DNA from: Actinoplanes sp. TFC3
Lineage (GTDB): Bacteria > Actinomycetota > Actinomycetes > Mycobacteriales > Micromonosporaceae
DNA length: 64,000 nt
NCBI RefSeq assembly: GCF_001553785.1
Contig: NZ_LOJP01000002.1
Location: 216,658-280,657 of the forward strand
Reading direction: 5' to 3'
The notes below the pieces were generated by a model. That model worked only from the letters and a program-made list of their open reading frames with translations. It ran no database searches and had not been told where the DNA came from. The translations under genes were made by a program, and so were the position numbers. Positions 60,353-64,000 of this stretch are shown piece by piece; the stretch's first letter is position 1, and each line of letters starts with the position of its first letter.

Positions 60353-60877
60353 GTGACAGGAACGTCCCGGGACGCCAAGCGTGCCCGTTCAGCTCAGCGC
60401 ATCCTCGCCGCCGCACAAGAGGAATTCGCCGCGCACGGCTACACCAGAACGACCATCCGCGGCATAGCCGATCGGGCCGGCGTGCACGCGTCGCTGGTCA
60501 TGCAGCACTACGGCACCAAGGCCGCGCTGTTCGCCATCGCCGCCGAACTCCCCGACAATGACGACAAGGTCGCAACCGACCATTTGCTCGACGTCCTCAA
60601 CGTCCGCCTAGGCGAATTGCCACCCGAAACCCGCGCCCTGGTCCGCTCCATGCTGACCGTGCCCGAGGCCGAAGAATCCATGCGCAACTTCCTGGACGAG
60701 CGCGTCGGCAACCTGGCCCAATCAATGCAAGGCGACGATGCCCAGGTACGTGCCCTGCTCGCCGTTTGCAGCATTCTCGGCCTGACCGTGGCGCAGCACT
60801 TCCTCAAACTCAGCGCCTTCGAAACCGTGCCACGGGAGGAACTGCTCCAAGCCGCGCACGCCTGGATGCGCCCCTGA
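60353..60877 (+). CDS. TetR-family transcriptional regulator
   Basis: A 174-residue TetR protein with RILAAAQEEFAAHGYTRTTI, then GIADRAGVHASLVMQHYGTK as the HTH. The ligand domain is short and helical. The GTG at 60353 is favoured by the leaderless -10 (60340-60345). It diverges from the amidohydrolase gene and probably represses both. Confidence 0.88.
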   Translation: MTGTSRDAKRARSAQRILAAAQEEFAAHGYTRTTIRGIADRAGVHASLVMQHYGTKAALFAIAAELPDNDDKVATDHLLDVLNVRLGELPPETRALVRSMLTVPEAEESMRNFLDERVGNLAQSMQGDDAQVRALLAVCSILGLTVAQHFLKLSAFETVPREELLQAAHAWMRP

Positions 60878-60946
60878 CGAACGCGCCCGATCACGGTCAG
60901 CGCCGTCCCGCCGGCCACCGCCACCCCCTGACACGGTCACAAGGTC

Positions 60947-60983
60947 GAAGCGGCTCAGCGCCTGGAGGCAACTGAGCCGCTTC
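60947..60983. terminator. Hairpin between tetR and a secreted-protein gene
   Basis: A perfect 12-bp stem (GAAGCGGCTCAG with CTGAGCCGCTTC) around a 13-base loop, between converging stops. Confidence 0.75.
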
Positions 60984-60991
60984 AGCTTCGA

Positions 60992-61411
60992 CTAGATGTT
61001 CTCGTGCCAGGGATTGACGAAGTCGCCCACCACGCCCCGCACCGCAACCGGGCTACCCGCGTCCGCAGGCGCCCCGGGCGGCCCGGCAACCTGGCAGCCG
61101 AACTGCGGCACGATCCGCCGCTGGATGTAGCCGGACTCGAACCGCAGCTCGATGCGCACATCCCCAGCCTCGCCGCCGTAGCAGGCGAGCGCGTACCCGG
61201 TGGTCCAGTTGATGCTCAGCGAGCTGCGCTGCACGCCATCCTGGTCAACGATTGGCCACGGCCCGCTGTCGGCCGAAACCCGAGCGTCGGCACCAACCGC
61301 GACCCGACCGGCCGAAGTCGCCGCCTGAGCAGCCCCCGCCGACAGCGTCAAACCGCCAGCCAGAACGGCGACGCCAGCCAGCCCGGCAGTAGTTGCCCTG
61401 CGCAGATTCAT
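60992..61411 (-). CDS. Small secreted protein
   Basis: A 139-residue protein with a Sec signal peptide (NLRRATTAGLAGVAVLAGG ... GAAQAA). The mature part has two cysteines (LACYGG, QFGCQV) that may form a disulfide, and Trp-rich segments. No family recognised. It is preceded on the minus strand by a GGGAGAC-like ribosome site. Confidence 0.65.
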   Translation of the reverse strand: MNLRRATTAGLAGVAVLAGGLTLSAGAAQAATSAGRVAVGADARVSADSGPWPIVDQDGVQRSSLSINWTTGYALACYGGEAGDVRIELRFESGYIQRRIVPQFGCQVAGPPGAPADAGSPVAVRGVVGDFVNPWHENI

Positions 61412-61621
61412 CTGTCTCCCTTTGCTACTCGAAAGCAGGTCCCCTCGAAGCTAAAGGCCGAAAAAGAACAATCGATGTCAATATCCAGCGCAACGACGCA
61501 CACCTATGCGAGCTGCATCACGCCGGTGTCGTGCCGGTGAGGGACACCCAGCCGTCTCGCACGACCCCAAGACCTGCGTCTGGAGCGCATACCTGCCGGG
61601 CCGTTCCATTAAGGTCGCTTC

Positions 61622-61984
61622 ATGACCGTACGGGGAGTTCAACGGATCGTTGTGTCAGTAGCCGACCGGGAACGGGCGTTGATCCTCTACCGTGATGCGC
61701 TCGGGCTGACGGAGAAGTACACCGCAGGCGAAGTAGTAGCGCTCACCATTCCCGGTTCCGACACCGAACTTCTGCTTCATGAACGCCCGCCCACCCCCGG
61801 CTTGGCCGGTGTCGCCGTGAGCTTCCTGGTCTCCGACGTCGATGTGTCCACGGCCGCAGCCGAGAAAGCCGGCGCCCGGATCATTGACGCCCCGGACGAT
61901 CAGCCGTGGGGCGAGCGCCAATCGGTGTTCACCGACCCCGACGGTCACGTCATCTGCCTGGTCTCAGCACTGACCAGCCAATAG
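61622..61984 (+). CDS. VOC-family protein
   Basis: A 120-residue VOC protein: VQRIVVSVADRERALILYRD, VSFLVSDVDVSTAAAEKAGA and QSVFTDPDGHVICLVSAL. A possible metal Glu is present (TELLLHERP). Substrate unknown. A hairpin ATTGCA-TC-TGCAAT (61990-62003) follows the stop. Confidence 0.82.
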   Translation: MTVRGVQRIVVSVADRERALILYRDALGLTEKYTAGEVVALTIPGSDTELLLHERPPTPGLAGVAVSFLVSDVDVSTAAAEKAGARIIDAPDDQPWGERQSVFTDPDGHVICLVSALTSQ

Positions 61985-62457
61985 CACGAATTGCATCTGC
62001 AATGCACCAGCTCGACAGCCTCGTGCCAGAATCCACCCGCGAAACGGCGCATCGACCACCAATGTTCGACAGACCAAGAGGCCTTCGTGTCAGGCGAGCA
62101 GCAAGGCCAAGCTCGGATCAGGAGCAACGATTCATCCGTCGGCGCGCCGGCGCGGCCCCGTATAGCCCGGACCAGCCTCATCGCAGGGCTGACGAATGCA
62201 GCCGGTCTGCCACGGATACGAAGCGAAGTACCTAACGGTTAGTGGAATCGAATGCCGTTGATGTCGCCCTTACTTCGCGCTGGCAAACGCTGAAGCAATC
62301 CCGAACCTCGGTCGATCGGACGAGCCTTCTGTCCTACCGGCGCGTTGGCGGTGCTTAAGGCACGACGCGGCCCGCCCTAATCGAGACATTCTACCGCTGA
62401 GCGTGCAGCATTTTCCCCGACTGCGCTGCTGCGCCACGAGATCAGCGTTTATCCCTC
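61985..62457. other. Intergenic stretch without a recognised gene
   Basis: I see no convincing coding region on either strand; short open frames are Arg/Ser-rich and lack ribosome sites. The ATTGCA-TC-TGCAAT repeat (61990-62003) near the left end is the only structured element noticed. Confidence 0.45.
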
Positions 62458-63579
62458 GTGTTCACGCCATCCTCCTCACTGCACCGCCGCCCCGACCTTC
62501 CCAGCCTGACCAGCATTCGCGCCTTCGCCGCACTCGCCGTGTTCGCCTACCACCTGCATCCGTGGCAGCAGTTCGCTTGGTTGGCGCCGCTGAAGTACGG
62601 CTACACCGGCGTCACAATCTTCTTCGTGCTCTCCGGCTTCATTTTGACGTGGACACATAACCCGGCCCAGAACTACCGGCAGTTCTATCTTCGCCGTTTC
62701 GCTCGCATCTATCCGACGTACCTGGTGGTGCTGTGCGGCGTCCTGTGCTGGTCCGCCGTCAGCGGCAACGGCCGGGACCTCGGCGCGACTCTGACCAACC
62801 TCACGTTGATCCATGCCTGGTTCACCGATCCAGGAATTTACGCCGGAATCAACGGCGTCACCTGGTCGCTGGCCTGCGAAATGTTCTTCTACGCCCTCTT
62901 CCCGCTGCTGTGGCGTGCAGCTCAGCGGATCTCGCTGCGTTCGCTGTGGTGCATCGTCGGCGGCATCTTCGCCGGCTACGCGATCGTCACCGTAACCATT
63001 GCGTCTCAGCAGGCCAGTCGCGATGTGCTGCAAACTCTGTACGCCAACCCGCTGGCCCGGCTTCCCGAGTTCCTTCTCGGCATCGCCGTCGCCAGCACCT
63101 CGATCGCCGGAAAGTGGATTCCCGGATGGCTCACCGGCGCGACTCTCGGCTTCGCGGCAGCCGGCGCCGTTTTCCTGCCCCAGTGGCCCGTCGCCAATGT
63201 GTGGGCGACGCCCCTGGCCGCCGCGAGCATCGTCTGGTTGGCGAAGAAGGATCTCAACCGGTCGCCATCCGCCCCGAGACGCGCTTGGCTGCAGATGGCC
63301 GGACGTGTGTCGTACGCCTTCTATCTGGTGCACGGCTTGGTGCTGCTCAAACTCGAAAACCAGGGACTTGTTCTGCGTGCCGTAGTTGCCTTCCTGATTT
63401 CCGCAGTGATCGGCCTTGCCCTGCACAAGTTGGTCGAGCTGCCGGCGAATCGCTGGATCATCGACCGGCTGGGCACGACGTCCAGCCGGCTCCTCGTCGA
63501 CCACATCATCCGGCAGCGGAACCAAGCCGACAACGCACCACCAGCCGCCGAAGACGTCGTCCGATCCCGAAACCGATGA
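62458..63579 (+). CDS. Acyltransferase-3 family membrane protein
   Basis: A 373-residue OafA/YrhL-type protein with about 10 membrane helices. SLTSIRAFAALAVFAYHLHP has the conserved His, and FFVLSGFILTWTHNP with FYLRRFARIYPTYLVVL are diagnostic. These enzymes O-acylate surface glycans, lipids or antibiotics at the membrane. No SGNH domain is attached. The stop overlaps the next acyltransferase start (ATGA). Confidence 0.9.
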   Translation: MFTPSSSLHRRPDLPSLTSIRAFAALAVFAYHLHPWQQFAWLAPLKYGYTGVTIFFVLSGFILTWTHNPAQNYRQFYLRRFARIYPTYLVVLCGVLCWSAVSGNGRDLGATLTNLTLIHAWFTDPGIYAGINGVTWSLACEMFFYALFPLLWRAAQRISLRSLWCIVGGIFAGYAIVTVTIASQQASRDVLQTLYANPLARLPEFLLGIAVASTSIAGKWIPGWLTGATLGFAAAGAVFLPQWPVANVWATPLAAASIVWLAKKDLNRSPSAPRRAWLQMAGRVSYAFYLVHGLVLLKLENQGLVLRAVVAFLISAVIGLALHKLVELPANRWIIDRLGTTSSRLLVDHIIRQRNQADNAPPAAEDVVRSRNR

Positions 63580-64000
63580 CTCCCGTGCAGGCACGCCCGA
63601 ACGGCACCGCACACCAGAAAATTGCTGCTTTGACCGGACTCCGCGGGGTGGCGATCTTCGCGGTGATCGCCGGGCACATCGTCACGCTGCACTATCCGCG
63701 CGGAACCAGCGGGTATTGGCCGACGCTGCTGCTGCACCAGCCGATCATCGGGGTGCAGGTCTTCTTCGCGCTGTCCGGCTTTCTGATCACGGGCATCCTG
63801 GCACGCGAGAAGGCCAAGACGGGGCGAATCAGTTTGCGCCGCTTTTACGCCCGCCGCGCCTACCGCATCTGGCCTGCGTTCTACACCTACCTGACCGTGG
63901 TGGCGGTGCTGGCGGCGTGGGGTGTGTACTCGGCGGGCTGGAAAGACTTGACCGCGGCAGCGTTGTACGTGTCCAACTACATGCCCGTTGGATGTGAATG
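63576..64000 (+). CDS. Second acyltransferase-3 membrane protein (partial)
   Basis: The ATG overlaps the preceding stop, and the frame stays open to the window end (141 codons). KIAALTGLRGVAIFAVIAGH carries the conserved His; GVQVFFALSGFLITGILARE and FYARRAYRIWPAFYTYLTVV match the family. The two tandem enzymes are related but clearly different in sequence, so they likely have different acceptors or donors. Confidence 0.85.
   Translation, partial: MTPVQARPNGTAHQKIAALTGLRGVAIFAVIAGHIVTLHYPRGTSGYWPTLLLHQPIIGVQVFFALSGFLITGILAREKAKTGRISLRRFYARRAYRIWPAFYTYLTVVAVLAAWGVYSAGWKDLTAAALYVSNYMPVGCE

Noticed and set aside
1..64000. CRISPR arrays, tRNA/rRNA genes and complete IS elements or prophages
   Set aside because: No regularly spaced repeats, no cloverleaf or rRNA-like stretch and no intact transposase or integrase were seen by eye; a tool-based scan would be needed to exclude small RNA genes.

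Overview
The window reads as chromosomal DNA of a high-GC actinobacterium, most likely a Micromonosporaceae member such as Actinoplanes; this is inferred from gene content and protein style, not from a search. GTG starts are frequent, 4-base ATGA/GTGA overlaps couple many genes, and several genes look leaderless (TANNNT about 6-8 bases before the start codon). Two blocks keep the gene order I recall from Mycobacterium tuberculosis: ABC1 kinase - WhiB7 - UvrD2 - mycoredoxin - NudC ... AdnB - AdnA (Rv3197 to Rv3202c) and dapD - dapE - LOG (Rv1201c to Rv1205).

Layout. 1-5.5 kb: ABC1/UbiB kinase, a decayed GNAT gene, whiB7 with a coupled small gene and a long attenuator-like leader, uvrD2, mycoredoxin. 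5.5-12.5 kb: NudC, an active/inactive M16 peptidase pair, and an Rrf2 regulator with an SsuABC-type importer. 12.5-22.3 kb: small membrane proteins, a PlsC-type acyltransferase, a cold shock protein, a conserved hypothetical gene, and the adnA-adnB helicase-nuclease pair. 22.3-31.8 kb: a DUF433 antitoxin whose toxin is broken, a LacI regulator, dapD/dapE with an inserted WXG-type pair that includes a cysteine-peptidase-like effector, an islet bounded by two decayed transposases, and two tandem LOG genes. 31.8-44.7 kb: LysG/LysE, a MerR regulator fused to a sliding-clamp-like domain, an aldolase-type lyase, a sugar porter, several remnants, a methyltransferase, a G5/excalibur surface protein, a GAF-EAL phosphodiesterase, a secreted glycosidase-like protein, a GT4 enzyme and a YCII protein. 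44.8-50.7 kb: a five-gene surface-glycan operon. 51-64 kb: secreted FN3/OmpA and lectin proteins, a Na+/H+ antiporter, VOC proteins, a WYL regulator, an amidohydrolase/TetR pair and two acyltransferase-3 membrane proteins, the last running off the window.

How the parts work together: the window mixes housekeeping (DNA break repair, redox, lysine/peptidoglycan precursor synthesis, sulfur-compound import) with surface and secreted functions (glycan assembly, lectin, FN3/OmpA, G5/excalibur). Gene decay is common: GNAT, toxin, two transposases, an alpha/beta hydrolase, an SDR, a membrane gene frameshifted by a 29-bp duplication, and a VOC gene with a displaced start. No rRNA, tRNA, CRISPR array or complete mobile element was seen.
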